This document shows, piece by piece, positions 1 to 13,867 of a DNA stretch of 64,000 nucleotides. The stretch is from Stictocephala bisonia. Lineage: Eukaryota; Arthropoda; Insecta; Hemiptera; Membracidae. The notes under the pieces are model-generated. The model worked only from the letters and a program-made list of their open reading frames with translations, did no database searches and had not been told where the DNA came from. Numbering within the stretch: position 1 is the first letter of the stretch; each line of letters starts with the position of its first letter. The translations under genes and the position numbers were made by a program. Location: contig JAQJVL010000057.1 of the NCBI GenBank assembly GCA_035578905.1, positions 2,666,001-2,730,000 of the forward strand. The letters run 5' to 3'.

Positions 1-1847
1 CCCGGTTCGCACGGTTAGCACATATCTCGTTGTCTCTTCGAACGGAATTTCTTTTGACATTTCTACTTGCGTTGTGTTTATAAAATAACACAACGATTCG
101 GTATATAAAAATCGCCCCATATTCATATAATAAATTAATTAGCCTAAACTTTTTTAACGTTTATTCAGAATAAATATATTATTTTTAAATATAATTGTGC
201 TTATTTTAATGGCTTTTTTCTCATGATACGTTTTGCAATTAATAAACTCGAAGAAGTTCATAAAAGTATTATAAGTAACATTTTAAAGAAATAATATTGA
301 CCTAGAATTAGTGTATGTGGGGCAGGGATCTATAATAGACCAGGTTTATGTCCGAACTGGAAATGCTAACATCTTTCAGAAGATATGTTTTAGAAATATA
401 TTTAAATTTTGGTCAAGTTTTTCGCAATCGCCATGTCAAATAAAATAAGTGGAAGTGATGGATTCTTATGGTAATGTACAAGTATAACCAAACGTGCTAA
501 ATCTTCGTGTGTCGTCTAAAATACAGTAGCATAAACACTTGAATGCCATTAACATGTCGAGATTTCAACATTAAACATGCAATTTGTAATTCTATCCCCC
601 CTAAAATTAAACAGTTTTTTTACCAAGAGTATAAGAGTATCTCACAGTTGATCTATATAAAATTTAACACAATTTCTTAAGAATTGAAATGTCCCGATAA
701 TTAATCGTAGAATCTGGATCACCTTTTCTTAAAAACAATCAATTAGAGTGGATGTTTTAGCAGTCCAAATAAATTTGTAATGAACTACGTAATTTCCAAT
801 ACATAATGTGTGACATTATCAGTTTAAACAAATATTGTCATAAAAATAAATCTATTATTTTACTAGGGATGAATAATTCAAAGTAAACGTTAATTTATTA
901 CGCTACACTGCTGTAGTTAGACACGCACGAGACACGAGCGTATTAGGGCAGGGGCCGCACGCAAGCTGCGGACTCGGGTCACGTCAGGCAACAATACGTT
1001 TAGCATGCTGCCTGACACGCCAACTGAACATAACCTCTGACCTGGCTGCATGGAACTATATACTGTGTACTTGGTGAACTGTGGTGACATGTCGTTTTGC
1101 TTACCCTCATTGCTATGAAGGAAAATGTTTCGTCTTATTGTGTTTAATTATTAATATCATGTTACGTGATACGACAATGGAGTTCATATTTTATAAATTT
1201 TCAATAAGTAAAGACTTTGCCTCTAGGATTTTAAATACTTATAGAATTGAACTAATGAAACAAAAATTACACGGAACTAACTCCCCAACACATTAAGCCA
1301 TACACTTTCCAAAACATGTAGTATTACAAATGTACAAAACCAAACAAAACGCATATCTCTCAGACTCGATGATCATTTTTACTATATGGGTGGAGTTAAA
1401 GGTCAACCATTCTAACATAAATAAAGTATTAAGAAATAAAGGCCCAGATACTGCTAATATCATGCTTATATAAAAATGGGGAAAATTGCAAGCTTGAGGT
1501 TGATTTTAATGGTACCAAAGGCAAAATATCGTCAATATGTGAAGAATCAATTAAAACAGACTTCCCACGCACCTCCCCAACGAATAAGACTCGTAAGAAC
1601 TCTTTCTGAACCCCCTATTAACCACGAACAATAGCTAACCCATATTTTGACCATCTCTTTCCTAATAATAGCTGAAGACACCTCCCGCTATCCCGAGGTG
1701 CATGACTGCTTGACTGCTGACTCTTTCACATACCCCTCTCCAAGAATTAAAAGTTAACCTATGTCCCACCCACCCTCCTCCAAAGGAAAACTGCTGACGT
1801 GCTTCCCAATTTCTCCACGAATACGAGTTGTGAACCTTACCATCCCC
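1..1847. other. AT-rich non-coding stretch with a GC-rich module
   Basis: No gene seen. Positions 900-1070 are markedly more GC-rich than the surroundings and belong to the 780-1246 module that recurs at 47586-48064 and 40149-40616. The short open frames here have no recognisable protein features. Confidence 0.6.
780..1246. repeat. 470-bp module present three times
   Basis: This segment recurs in copy B (about 47586-48064) and again on its own at 40149-40616. It contains a GC-rich block with palindrome-like pieces such as GCCGCACGCAAGCTGCGG. The isolated third copy shows that it can be separated from the long duplication, so it may be part of an interspersed element. Confidence 0.8.
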
Positions 1848-3105
1848 TCTAGGTCTAGCCCACCTCCCTCCCTGCTGACGTGTGCCCACTAACCCCACGA
1901 TATGACTCCCGAGTGCTGAGTCCTTCCCGTCCTCTCTCCACCAATCTGACTTAGGTATGTCCCACCTCTCTCCCTGCTGAAGTGTGCCCACTAACCTCAC
2001 GACAGGACTCCTGAGTGCTGAGTCCTTCCCGTCCTCTCTCCATTAATCTGACCTAGGTCTAGCCCACTTCTCTCCCTGATGACATGTGCCCACTAACTCC
2101 ACGATAGGACTCCCGAGTCCTGAGCCCTTCCCGTCCTCACTCCACCAATCTGACCTAGGTCTATACCACCTCTCTCCCTGCTGACATGTGCCCAATACCC
2201 TACTATAGGACTCCCGAGTGCTGAGTCCTTCCCGTTCTCTCTCCACCAATCTGACCTAGGTCTATCCCACCTCTCTCCCTGCTGACATGTGCCCACTAAC
2301 CCCACGATAGGACTCCCGAGTGCTGAGTCCTTCCCGTCCTCTCTCCACCAATCTGACTTAGGTATGTCCCACCTCTCTCCCTGCTGAAGTGTGCCCACTA
2401 ACCTCACGACAGGACTCCTGAGTGCTGAGTCCTTCCCGTCCTCTCTCCATTAATCTGACCTAGGTCTAGCCCACTTCTCTCCCTGATGACATGTGCCCAC
2501 TAACTCCACGATAGGACTCCCGAGTCCTGAGCCCTTCCCGTCCTCACTCCACCAATCTGACCTAGGTCTATACCACCTCTCTCCCTGCTGACATGTGCCC
2601 AATACCCTACTATAGGACTCCCGAGTGCTGAGTCCTTCCCGTTCTCTCTCCACCAATCTGACCTAGGTCTATCCCACCTCTCTCCCTGCTGACATGTGCC
2701 CACTAACCCCACGATAGGACTCCCGAGTGCTGAGTCCTTCCCGTCCTCACTCCACCAATCTGACCTAGGTCTATCCCACCTCTCTCCCTGCTGATATGTG
2801 CCCACTAACCTCACGATAGGACTCCCGAGTGCTGAGTCCTTCCCATCCTCTCTCCACCAATCTGACCTAGGTATATCCCACCTCTCTCCCTGCTGACGTG
2901 TGCTCACTAACCCCACGATAGGACTCCCGAGTGCTGAGTCCATCCCGTCCTCTCTCCACCTATCTGACCTAGATCTATCCCACCTCTCTTCCTGCTGACA
3001 TGTGCCCACTAACCCCACGATAGGACTCCCTAGTGTTGAGTCCTTCCCTTCCTCTCTTCATCAATAACTATCTGACCTAGGTCTAGCCCAACTCTCTCCC
3101 TGCTT
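1848..3105. repeat. 102-bp minisatellite with higher-order structure
   Basis: About 12 tandem units of roughly 102 bp; each contains CTGACCTAGGTCTA, CTCTCTCCCTGCTGAC and GATAGGACTCCCGAGTGCTG. A four-unit block is duplicated: the minus-strand frames at 2043-2249 and 2450-2656 are identical at an offset of 407 bp. The unit length is a multiple of three and mostly stop-free on the minus strand, which produces long repetitive reading frames that look spurious. Confidence 0.9.
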
Positions 3106-3149
3106 ACTTACTTGTCACAATTTAAAAAAAATCAAAATACATAAATATA

Positions 3150-3720
3150 TATTCCCGTAAGTAGACAGCCAAACTTCAGGGGAGGTTATTCCAAATGCCA
3201 AAACAAACACAAAATGTAATTTTAACACCTATGATGGAGTGTGGTCTATCTCGCTCCGTTGTTCGTCTAACTGACTGTATGTAACGTTTAACAAAAGCTT
3301 AATATCTCAGAAGTTACTAAAGATAAAATTATGAAACTTACTATTTTTCGTGGTCCTAATAGTTTATATATTTCTTAAAAATGTCGTTTCCGTACACCGG
3401 TCCTTTTCCTTTTTAAATTGGCGGTCATTTTAAATGTTTAAGCTAAAGTCAAAACCTTGAATTTGAGTAAAATCCTATAAGATACAAAAACGTTTAAAAG
3501 TTAAGTCTCACATATTATGGTATAAATATTTTTAAGGTCGAAAACTATTAGCAACTGATTGAAATCGCTACACAATTGAAAATGTTGTCTAATAATAACG
3601 CAATTCTGTGAAAAAAGGAGCGAGATAGACCAAATGTTCAAATGACATTTTTTGTTAATTTTGAACTTTGAAATAACATCCTGAAATTCTGATTTCAACT
3701 TACCAGCTTTCTACACCCTG
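3150..3720. mobile_element. Degenerate foldback-type element
   Basis: The two ends form a diverged inverted repeat that shares GGTCTATCTCGCTCC (about 3242 on one side, inverted at about 3618) together with flanking matches such as GTAAGT and TTCAGG. The right end reads ACACCCTG followed by TATA, the same terminus as the foldbacks ending at 24173 and 32436. The left terminus is damaged. No coding sequence. A copy lies at about 49970-50522. Confidence 0.6.
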
Positions 3721-6700
3721 TATACATAAATACAAAATTGTTATATTGTATACTGTACATTAATATTATATTTTTATTATAAATAATATTAATTTTATAC
3801 AAACATTTATTTATACCTAATAATACGAGTAGTGATATAAATCGATTCTCTGTGTATATTTGTGATATACATATCAACAAAACAAAATGCTTAGCTATAA
3901 ATGATCATAATGTTCCGAGAACAATATTCTTTCTCTCCCAAGACAAAATTTACCTGTAATATTATCTATATGAATAGGTTAAATGAATAAATGTCGGCCT
4001 GTTTGTTGTTTATTAATTAAAATATCATTCATTCGATCACCACGAAACTTTGGAAAGTTGTTGGGTAAACTACAGGGAAGGTTTCTAGCATAGTTTTATT
4101 CATATCCTCTTATAGGGCTCCACCCCAGTGGGCTTCAAAGTTTCGATGTTAATCTTATGGAGTTATTTTATATATCTAATTAATTATTAGCAGTTAAATA
4201 AAAACGAATGAATTGAAATATTTTTTATTAAGGTAAATAATATTTATTGCAAAATTAATTTTATTTTATTACCACATAAACTTTACTGTTTATATGTTTA
4301 CCTCGCAGGAAAGCAAGGGTTGTCAGGTCGGCTGAAGGTGTTTTTATATAACGGAGAGGTGTAAGCCCAGAAGATTATAGAACTGCCGAGGTGAATCTGG
4401 GAGGTGGATTAGGATCCTTCTGGGCGCCAATTAGGAACGGTCTGAATTCACCTATAGTTGAATGATCTGCCATTCTAGCCCTTCCTGGGAGAAACTGGAT
4501 AGGTCCCAAGGGTGGATACTCGCGCAGGGAGGGTCATGGAGAGGGATACTCGGATGTTGTGCACCTAGGCGGTACCGATGGTGATTACCGAGATCCGTAA
4601 CAATAGTAATAAAATGTGAAAACAATTTTATAAGCTGGCGATCCATAAAAGAAATGATATAACTATTCTACCAAAAATCAACATCAAAATCTAGATTTGA
4701 AATCTGTGAACTAATTATAGGATAGGGAGGGAGAAAGTTAATTTGTATATGAAGGCTTATATAATCTATTAATAATTATGATAATGAGTTAGCGTATAAT
4801 TATTGCGTTTGTTCATTATTTTTATCTTTTATTATTAACTGTCTACATTTATAAAAAAAACTGTTTCAAACGTAATATTTGTGTGTTTCTACTTTTTCCC
4901 ACACGCGAGATAGTATAGCGATCGTCAAAAACAATTGTTTTTACAAGTTGGTCTAAAAATTCATTTTATGGTCCCCTGAACCCAAAAAAAGTGTTTTTTT
5001 TTTCGAAAAAAATGTTGGTGTCTGTCTGTGTGTATGTGCAGTTCGCTGGGGACCAAACGGATGGATAAATTTCTATGAAATTTGGTATATATGTGTATTT
5101 AGCCAATATCTCCAGAATATTTTTTAACTTTTTTGAAATTTTAGATTTTTTTATTTTTATGGCCAAAAAACACACAAAATGGAATTTTCTCAAAACCGGC
5201 TCTAACGATTTTGATCGAATTTTCAGAAAATATGTGAAATGCAATTTAAAATATTTTAGTAAAAACCTTATGTCTCTAACTTGACTAGATTTTTAGGTAT
5301 GGCAAAAAACATATTTGGTAATCAAACTGGTAATTTTCAAAGTTTTGATTTTTAGTGTTTAAATTCTAGTCAAATAAGTGCTTGTAATAAATCATTTTAT
5401 TAATTAAATGTATTGTTTATCATAGATTGGTTGTATTTGAAATGTATTTAATTTAACATTTTTAAATCTTGAATGTAGATGAAGGACAATGTTTTACCCT
5501 CGTTTCCGTGACCTCTTGAAGTATTTCATCACATTCTGGAAACCTGCGATTCCAGGAGATTCCACAAACTGACTGGGAGATAACTTGGAACAGCTGATTG
5601 GTGTTCGTGACCAGCTGTCTGGGTCAAGGACAATAACAAATAAATTCGATACTGAATAAACTGGTAATTTAAATTATTCAACAAAGTGGTCATGTGTTTA
5701 CTGCGGGAACCATTAATACATAATTAGCTTTTAGACTTTTTAAAAACGCAAAATGTTAAATTGTCCTTTTTTAATTGATGGGGGCAGCGAAATAATGATT
5801 AAAATTAGGTTTTTATATAATTTTCATTGTTATTTATAAATATAATAGCAAAATACCATTTACTGACTCAACACAGTTTCTTATAAACTACGAGGCTTTA
5901 TTCCATGAAACGACACACATTCTTTATAGCCTTTAGATTCGTACTTGAAAGGATTTTAAAATATTTTCACTCAAATAACTAAAATAAGGTTGACAATAAA
6001 AGTTCCAAAACCAGATAATTAAAGCATTTGTCATGATTCATCATGAATGAGAGAGGTTAGAGAGGTAGCAATTTGACATCAGAGGTTATTTTGTACAATG
6101 TAAGCGAGCAAACTGAAGAAAAATAGCAAACTTACACGCACGTAATGAGTGATTGCGTTGGCACGCTAATCGTGCAGGTGTGACTCCTAGTTATTAATAA
6201 TTAGTGATAAAAATTTTCAGGGAAGACTGAACATTGCTCTCTAACGCGATCAGAATGGGTAAATTGTCATTAAAATGAGTTAGACAAGCTGGAAAATAAG
6301 AATAAATCATAAGTCCTGTTGAAAAAAAAGTAATGGGACGATATTTTGAACAGTGGTGCACCATGTTTGATCCAGCACCAGAGGTCCAGTGTTGTCAAGT
6401 GAGATCGCGGCAAAGCTGTACAAAAAGAATTACGTGATGAGCGGGAAGCGCCTTCCACAGGTAAACGCAAAATAGCTACCGCGTTCATATTGCATAGCAA
6501 TAAGTAGAACGGCGCTCCGCACTGTTTGTGCTAAAATCCCGAGAACAATAGAATTAATTTATTAAATGATACTCTAATCTACTAAAAGAATAATTGCAGA
6601 CATTTTCTCTTGTGGACGATATCTTTCAATACTGAAGACACAACGTATTCAACAGTGTTCAAACATTTAAATCCTCTAGTTTTAAAGTGAAAACAGTCGA

Positions 6701-9040
6701 AACTTACAATTTTAATAGGTTTACAATATTTCAACACGTAGAATTGTATTATGTACACAAAGGATTGTTTTCATTTGTATAAACTCTGACATTAAAATTT
6801 AAAAATAAAATATCACTTCCTTTTTAATTTATCGGTTTACTTACTAACAGGGAGTTAATAGTTTTGGTAGAGCCATTACGTGTCATTAGACTGCACGACT
6901 TAAAGAACTGAGTACGATGATGGTAGCTGGAAACCAATTTTGAATCTTATTGAAAGTATAACGAGAATTTTCATTTATTTTCAAAGTAAAAAAAATCACA
7001 ACAGCCTCCCATTAACCTTGCTTGACTATGCACCCACCCGCCCCTAGACGAACCCACCCACATACACAAAGACTTACAATGGTAATTATCCTCCTCCTAC
7101 CCACAAACACGTTCAATGATGATGACCGACCCACGTACCCACCCAGACACACAGTGGTGATGACTCTCATACACTCATAAACATGTACAATAGTGATGAC
7201 CGGGGGGGAGGGGGTTTACCACTCCCGGGGTGTGGGAGGCTCTTCCAACTGCACCCTCCCAGTCACCCCTGGGACTTTGCCAAACACAGATGATGATGGT
7301 ACTTAGATTTTACGATATATAAGATTATTTAAAAAATATGAAACCTATAAACTTATATGAATGGAGGTGCATGCATGTTTTGAGTACAAACTTTTTTTAA
7401 AGTAAATTAATTGAAAGCTGTCTGGAAGGACTATACTTTGTTTCTGTATGCATTACTTTGACTTTCATTATTTATGCACTGTGTTTGGATTACGCTTGTT
7501 TGTTTTTTTTATTTGCATATCTTAACTTGAGATAAATGTGTAATATGTTATTATATATCAAGAAACAAAGTTCTATTCTAATCATCTAACTAAAAGAATA
7601 CTATAGTATAGCCAAACATTAGAGACTAGACCATGACCTTAGAGCATTAGTTACTTGAACACAAGGCTGTTACTGGCTGGATTACCCATATTTATAAATA
7701 TAAGGATTAAGACATATTTTCTATGAATTTGGATGAGTGAGTGAATTCGATTTTTTATGAACTAGGCTCGGCTATTCTTGAGAAAGTGTCGTTACTTGTC
7801 ATGCCAATGATACATCAGAGACCACAAATTGACGGCTCTGAAAATTGATTTCTTGTTAAACCGGGTAACTATAGTAAAGGATACAAAAAATAAAACCCTT
7901 CAAATCACCAACAAGGTTTTAATTGTTCGCTGTCTATTAAATATTCACTCTTTAATTTGTGAGGCTTAACAGTAAGAAAACACGTTTTCCTATATTTAAA
8001 ATAATTTGTTTCTATGTTACAATATGATGGGTGATTGCGCCTTGTTATTTGAACCTCCTTTCAATTAATTTGTTTATATATATATATATATATTGTAATT
8101 CACTTGTAAAGGCTAGATTTTATTCGGTTGGCAACCCTGAACTATCATTGCATTGCTGGTTGCGTGTTGGGGTTTGCGTGAACTGGTGGTGCGTGTTGGT
8201 CAACCGGTGATGATAGTAGCTTTATCTACCTGGGGACAGCGGTGAAGTTTTGCCAAAGAATAAAACATAAGCTGTGTCGTAAGTAATGGTTACATTCCAG
8301 AACATACGAGAATTCCTTTAACCACACAATAAATAATCGAATAAAAGTTTAAATTAGTTTTATAACTGATCTTTTACATCTTATTCGCAACAAATAATAT
8401 ATGATTTTTAATTAACGTGTGATTTTGCTAACGGTTAACACAATTAATTCGAAAACAAGCGCAAAGTTCAAATCTTATTTTGTGTTACTGTTTTTGTTCA
8501 TTCATACTAGAATTCACACGATTCCTCGTTTTAAATCACGATCATCACACATTTTTATTGAACAAAAACAGACTCCAAAATTCAACAGAATAATGAGAAT
8601 AATTATGAGAATTCGATCCTCAAGAATGTCTTAGTTTTAGGACAAGAGAGCTTCTTTCCAATTTTATGTATTGATTATTTTACGTTTTTGATACAATTTT
8701 GATTATTTGACGTGAAATTTATTGACCTAAAGTGTATTTACGACTCTCCCGACTTGACTGCAAAGCGCCCGTACAGTAAGTGCTGCAACTTCAAGGAGAT
8801 TGACTGCTACGACCGATGGCGTGATGATATTAGCTATTCGTATTCGAAACCATAGCAACGCCTTTTAAAACCTTCCATAGTTGTCACATTTCAGTTCTTT
8901 ATCTGTACCAACCTGATAATCCAATTGTTTGAATATTTAAACGTTTGTATGAGTAAAAATTTTATTATTGTATCAACGATTTTGTTACTATTCATTCTGT
9001 CTTAGATATTTGTATTTTTTTTTTTTTTTACATTTTTGTA
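3721..9040. other. No recognisable gene
   Basis: AT-rich sequence with no coding region I can support. Positions 4985-5215 carry a motif typical of insect interspersed repeats: on the minus strand, text close to AAATTTCATAGAAAT, then a CCGTTTGGTCC-like stretch, then an ACAGACAGAC run. Positions 4310-4600 and 7200-7270 are GC-rich islands of unknown origin. A short TA run lies at 8077-8092. Confidence 0.5.
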
Positions 9041-9042
9041 GA

Positions 9043-9112
9043 TTGACAGCAGCTCTTCGCAACACCGTGCGCCAGAGCTTCACTCAATCACCACCAATCG
9101 TGCTAATGTCAA
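9043..9112 (+). other. Possible exon (unrecognised)
   Basis: A GC-richer block follows a long T tract ending ACATTTTTGTAG, a good splice-acceptor shape, and is followed by a possible donor (CAA then GTCAGT). One frame reads LTAALRNTVRQSFTQSPP and stays open across the block. The same block is preserved without change in copy B (about 55803-55872) although nearby bases carry indels. I recognise no family, and there is no neighbouring exon I can join to it. It could equally be chance. Confidence 0.28.
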
Positions 9113-9129
9113 GTCAGTACCTTCATTAA

Positions 9130-10790
9130 ATCGAATTTAGTATACGAAGTGTACTTGGAGTTTTGCAACTCAGCAATTAATAAACAGCTATGCTGTTAGC
9201 AATCGATAAACTATCAACAGTTAGCAATCAATTAACTGTTCACTCTATAGATAACATTCGTCTACTGTTATTCACTTTATCGATTAAACATGTCCTTTAT
9301 AGATAAAAAGTTTATTGTTGCAAAGCCCCGCCCTTCCTATAGAGATATTGTCACAGTACCCTAGACAATTTTGAACTCTCAAAATACCAGTGCCATTTCT
9401 GGCCCTTTGTGAGCCTTTTTTGTAAAATTCATAAAAAATACTAAATATGCTTCAAAAGTACATTTTAGCATATTGTTTTTCTTCTCAAGAACTGTACAAT
9501 CACATAATACTATCAAAACTCACATACCATTTTAGTAAATAATTATTATCAAGAAAAAATTGAAAAACGTTTGAAAATATTGTACGGAAATTATAACTTT
9601 GAATCATAATTAGGGGTACTAACATTTTTTAGAATTTAGTGGACTATAAATAATATGCTGTTATATTTTAGATAAACTACAAGGTATTTTTTTCATAAAA
9701 CGCAAAAATGTGCAAAGTTACAGTATGATCATAAAGGTAATCAAATAGTACATGAAAAAAATTTGAAAAATCAGCATTGAATAGGGAATAAAATGTTGTT
9801 CAGGAAAAATATTTATATTGTACCCTAAAACATATTTTCATATTTTTTGTTTATGGAGAAAGTCTGCTCTACGTAGAATTTGAAACACGCAAAAAAGGGT
9901 ATACAAAAACATTGTTGGTAAAACACCTAAATCACCTACAACTTTTCAATTCGTTTTGCTGGATAAAGTATTTAATTCACTGCAGATTGAAATTTAGTAC
10001 GTTTTATTCCGTCTTCTTGTTGATCTTCAGTCGTGCGACAAACATCGGAAATTTTACCACCTCCAGGCGGGAATTGAGCAGGAGTTTGTTGTTGCTCATT
10101 TTCCTACGTTTATAAGATTGCATAAAATTTATTTAAAATCTTAAATATATAGAACAGAACATTCTGCGTCGATTGGTATCAAGTTTGTTGGGCTTGCTTG
10201 ATGATAAACATATGTTTTCTCGAGTAAGGCATTAGCATAAAATATGCCCCCGCCCCGATACAGGGAAAGGTCTGTAAAGAAAGCAAAGTAAGTTGCGATG
10301 AAACGTCGGTGAGGATATAAGGACCAATAGTAGTGACCCAGGAGAATAAACTCTATAAGTATAATGTACAGTAAACCACTATGTGATAAGAGTAAATTGA
10401 AAATATGTTCTTACAAAATATTGCAAATGATAATTTTAACTAATTTGACAAAATGATAATGGTTCTCAGTTAAAAGTAGACATCTAAAAATATAGTTACA
10501 ATAAATAATATCGGAAATATATCGAACTACCAGGACCCATCTGAAACCACGTCGGAGGAGTAGCTAGATCTAGGCGAATTTAGTCAAAATACAAAACTTT
10601 CTTTATTAATTAACAATAACAATCTGTAAGGCAAACATACACCAAAATAAACACGATGATAACAAGCCTGTAAACGCCAATAAAATGGCTTAACTAGTAC
10701 AAGGGACAACTATTAATATTCAAACACATGTAACAATTTAAAAGATACCAAATAATAAAATTTGAATGTAGCAAGTGGCCAAGGGTTCAA
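9130..10790. other. No recognisable gene
   Basis: AT-rich intergenic-type sequence. The small open frame around 9912-10115 has no recognisable features and is not preserved in copy B. Nothing else seen. Confidence 0.5.
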
Positions 10791-10810
10791 TAACCAAACT
10801 TCTACGCGCA

Positions 10811-11029
10811 ACAGAACTTACCCTACATCATATGTTTAACTCGGAAGTCGCAGAAAACCCTCTCGGGACAAAGAGTCACACCCCCATAGGCCGCCCAACC
10901 CAGCGACTGGCCCCCGTGGCCTAAGCAACAACAGGGAAATGTAAACACACCATCGTCAACACCTGCCACACTACCGCAAACAACCGCATAAGCTACCATT
11001 TCTTCATCACTTTCAGTATCAAGCACTTA
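10811..11029 (-). other. Possible coding exon with an N-terminal acidic motif
   Basis: A minus-strand frame of about 67 codons begins MLDTESDEEMVAYAVVCG and has higher GC than its surroundings. Just after its stop codon lies GGGTAAGTTC, which resembles a splice donor. Acidic SD-E starts are common in transposase N-termini (PIF/Harbinger or piggyBac types), but nothing downstream confirms that. In copy B (about 57590-57808) the frame is shifted by single-base differences, so it is either non-functional there or affected by consensus errors. Confidence 0.25.
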
Positions 11030-11657
11030 CATTAATAATTCCTCAAATATATTATCGATATAATCTCCTCACAGTATGAAACGCTTAAAGTAAATGAGAC
11101 AACTAACTATTCTTTTCAAACTAAAATAATTTACATTAACAATATGTTTGAGTGAACAATTCACACAAAATGTGTGAATTATATAACATACGTTCCTCTA
11201 AATTACGTAGGCCTAAAATTGTCATTTTAGTGCTGCATGTATATCTATTAAATGAGTAATCAGTTAAATGGCGTATAAAAATAAAATCAACCTAACACTA
11301 ACTTGCTCCTAGCAAGGGAAGGAAATATATATCTGAATATGTGTGCCTATGTGTCTCTTTGTTGATGTAATTTGGCGCTTAAGTGATGCATACCTGTCAA
11401 TTGACTCATGTCTCTTGCGTGATGTATTGCGTGATTCCAAGTACTGTCTTTGTGTCAAAGTTAGTCAGAAGTACATACTAGTATAAAAAGTACCAAAACC
11501 TTAAGTACAAGCTTTCATACAATTTTTATGATGCTATAGAATGTTTTATTTTATTTTGTTATTTATTTTAAGAAACATTAAGTATTTGTATTTAGTCTTA
11601 TTATTTCGAAGCTGATTAAAAAGACGAAACTATAAAAATTACTCGTCTATACATCGC

Positions 11658-13145
11658 TTGGCAGCGTCACTCAAAGAATGGCCTCTACCTGGTTATGGCC
11701 ACGTAAAGAGAGGGCGTGTATTGTTGACTTTCAGACCCATCCTCCTATCAGCCCAAGTCCACCCCACCAACACAACAGCAAGGGCTGGGTGTACTTATAC
11801 TGGTTCCGGTCCCGTAAAGAGAGGGCGTGTATTGCTGACCTTCAGGATCATTCCTCTTTTGAGTTGACATCCGCGTTCCTCCCTCCACCAACATTGCAAC
11901 AGGGGGTGAGGTAACCTTCACCTGGGTCTGGTTACTTAAAGAGAGGGCGTGTATTGTTGACCTTTAGGATCTTGAGCTAATAACCCCGTTCCTCCCTCCA
12001 TAAACACTACAACAGGGGGTGGTGTGACCTTCACCTGGTTCTGGTCACGTAAAGAGAGGGCGTGTATTGTTGACCTTTAGGATCATTCTCCTCTTGAGCT
12101 AATAACCCCGTTCCTCCCTCCATAAACACTACAACAGGGGGTGGTGTGACCTTCACCTGGTTCTGGTCACGTAAAGAGAGGGCGTGTATTGTTGACCTTT
12201 AGGATCATTCCCCTCTTGAGCTAATAACCACGTTCCTCCCTCCATAAACACTACAACAGGGGGTGGTGTGACCTTCATCTGGTTCTGGTCACGTAAAGAG
12301 AGGGCGTGTATTGTTGACCTTCAGGCTCATCTCCCTCTTGAGTTGACAACCCCGTTCTTCCCTCCATCAACATTGCAACAGGGGGTGGTGTAACCTTCAC
12401 CTGGTTCTGGTCACGTAAAGAGAGGGCGTGTATGTTGACCTTCAGGCTCATCTCCCTCTTGAGTTGACAACCCCGTTCTTCCCTCCATCAACAGTGCAAC
12501 AGGGGGTGGTGTGACCTTCACCTGGTTCTAGTCACTTAAAGAGAGGGCTTGTATTGTTGACCTTCAGGCTCATCTCCCTCTTGAGTTGACAACCCCGTTC
12601 TTCCCTCCATCAACACTGCAACAGGGGGTGGTGTAACCTTCACCTGGTTCTAGTCACGTAAAGAGAGGGCTTGTATTGTTGACCTTCAGGCTCATCCACC
12701 TCTTGAGTTGACAACCGCGTTCCTCCCTCCACCAACACTGTAACAGGGGGTGGTGTGACCTTCACCTGGTTCTAGTCACTTAAAGAGAGGGCGTGTATTG
12801 TTGACCTTCAGACTCATCCCTTGGCAGACAGATATTGAGTTGAGAACCCCATTCCTCCCTCCACCAACACTGCAACAAGGGTAGGTGACCATCACCTGGT
12901 TCTGGTCACGTAAAGAGAGGGCGTGTATTGTTGACCTTCAGGCTCATCCACCTCTTGAGTTGACAACTCCGTTCCTGCCTCCACCAACAGAGCTACTAGA
13001 GGATGTGACCTTCACCTGGTTCTGGTCACGTAAAGAGAGGGCGTGTATTATTGACCTTTAGGATCATTCCCCTCTTGAGCTGACAACCCCGTTCCTCCCT
13101 CCATCAACACTGCAACAGGGGGTGGTGTGACCTTCACCTGATTCT
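11658..13145. repeat. 121-bp minisatellite
   Basis: About 12 tandem units of roughly 122 bp, each containing GTAAAGAGAGGGCGTGTATT, a CCCGTTCCTCCCTCCA stretch and CAACAGGGGGTGGTGTGACC. Units differ by a few substitutions and small indels. A parallel array is at 58462-59945 in copy B. No protein-coding role is apparent. Confidence 0.93.
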
Positions 13146-13867
13146 CCAACAAAACCCCCCTCGACGCGACATTAGCAAATGTTGTTTTTGTTTGGGAATC
13201 GATACCAATTCGCTGTTAGAGCTGATTATTGATTCTCAATTTCAAGATTACTGTCATTATATTGGTGACACGTGTAACAAGTTGTAATATATGTGTTTTA
13301 CAGTGAGAACTAATTGCTAATAAAAACATATTTTACAAATGGTCTGCACTGATTAAATGAGTTAAGATTTTTGTCAAAATGTTTCAAGATTTATTTATAA
13401 ACTCAATTAATTTTGTTACACGATTTTATAAACTTATTTTACTATATTCTTTAAAAATGTATTTGTGTATAGGCTAAAGCTAAATATTTGTTTGATAGTT
13501 GTCCATTAGTTGAGTCCTACAGATGGAAATTTTATTCCTCCAAAATAAAAATTTATTTGGTCGCCTATTGTTAGTTCGTATTTAGAAAATTTTTAATATA
13601 TATCCAAGAGAAATTAAGTATTAGTTTTCACACATTTGCTCACCAGCCGAAAATATTGATTGTACTACAAAACTCCAGTCCTAAATAGTTGATTATTCTT
13701 TTTTTAACAATGGTAATAAAAGCTTATATGCGAAAGTTTTTTATCAAATTGATATGTGCTCTATGGTTGATCCACTGATAAGACATAGAAATATCTTTTG
13801 TAAGAATGTAATAGAAGTTGTGATTGTTATATGTTACAAAATATGTTAGAGAAAAATTAATCATTTT

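Noticed and set aside
2500..3018. 172-codon minus-strand frame with a repeated RSDWWREDGKDSALGSPIV-type peptide
   Set aside because: It is the translated 102-bp minisatellite; it has no start context, splice sites or non-repetitive part, and indels shift the frame within the array.
1848..3105. CRISPR-like regular repeats
   Set aside because: Units are contiguous with no unique spacers, the DNA is eukaryotic and there are no cas genes.
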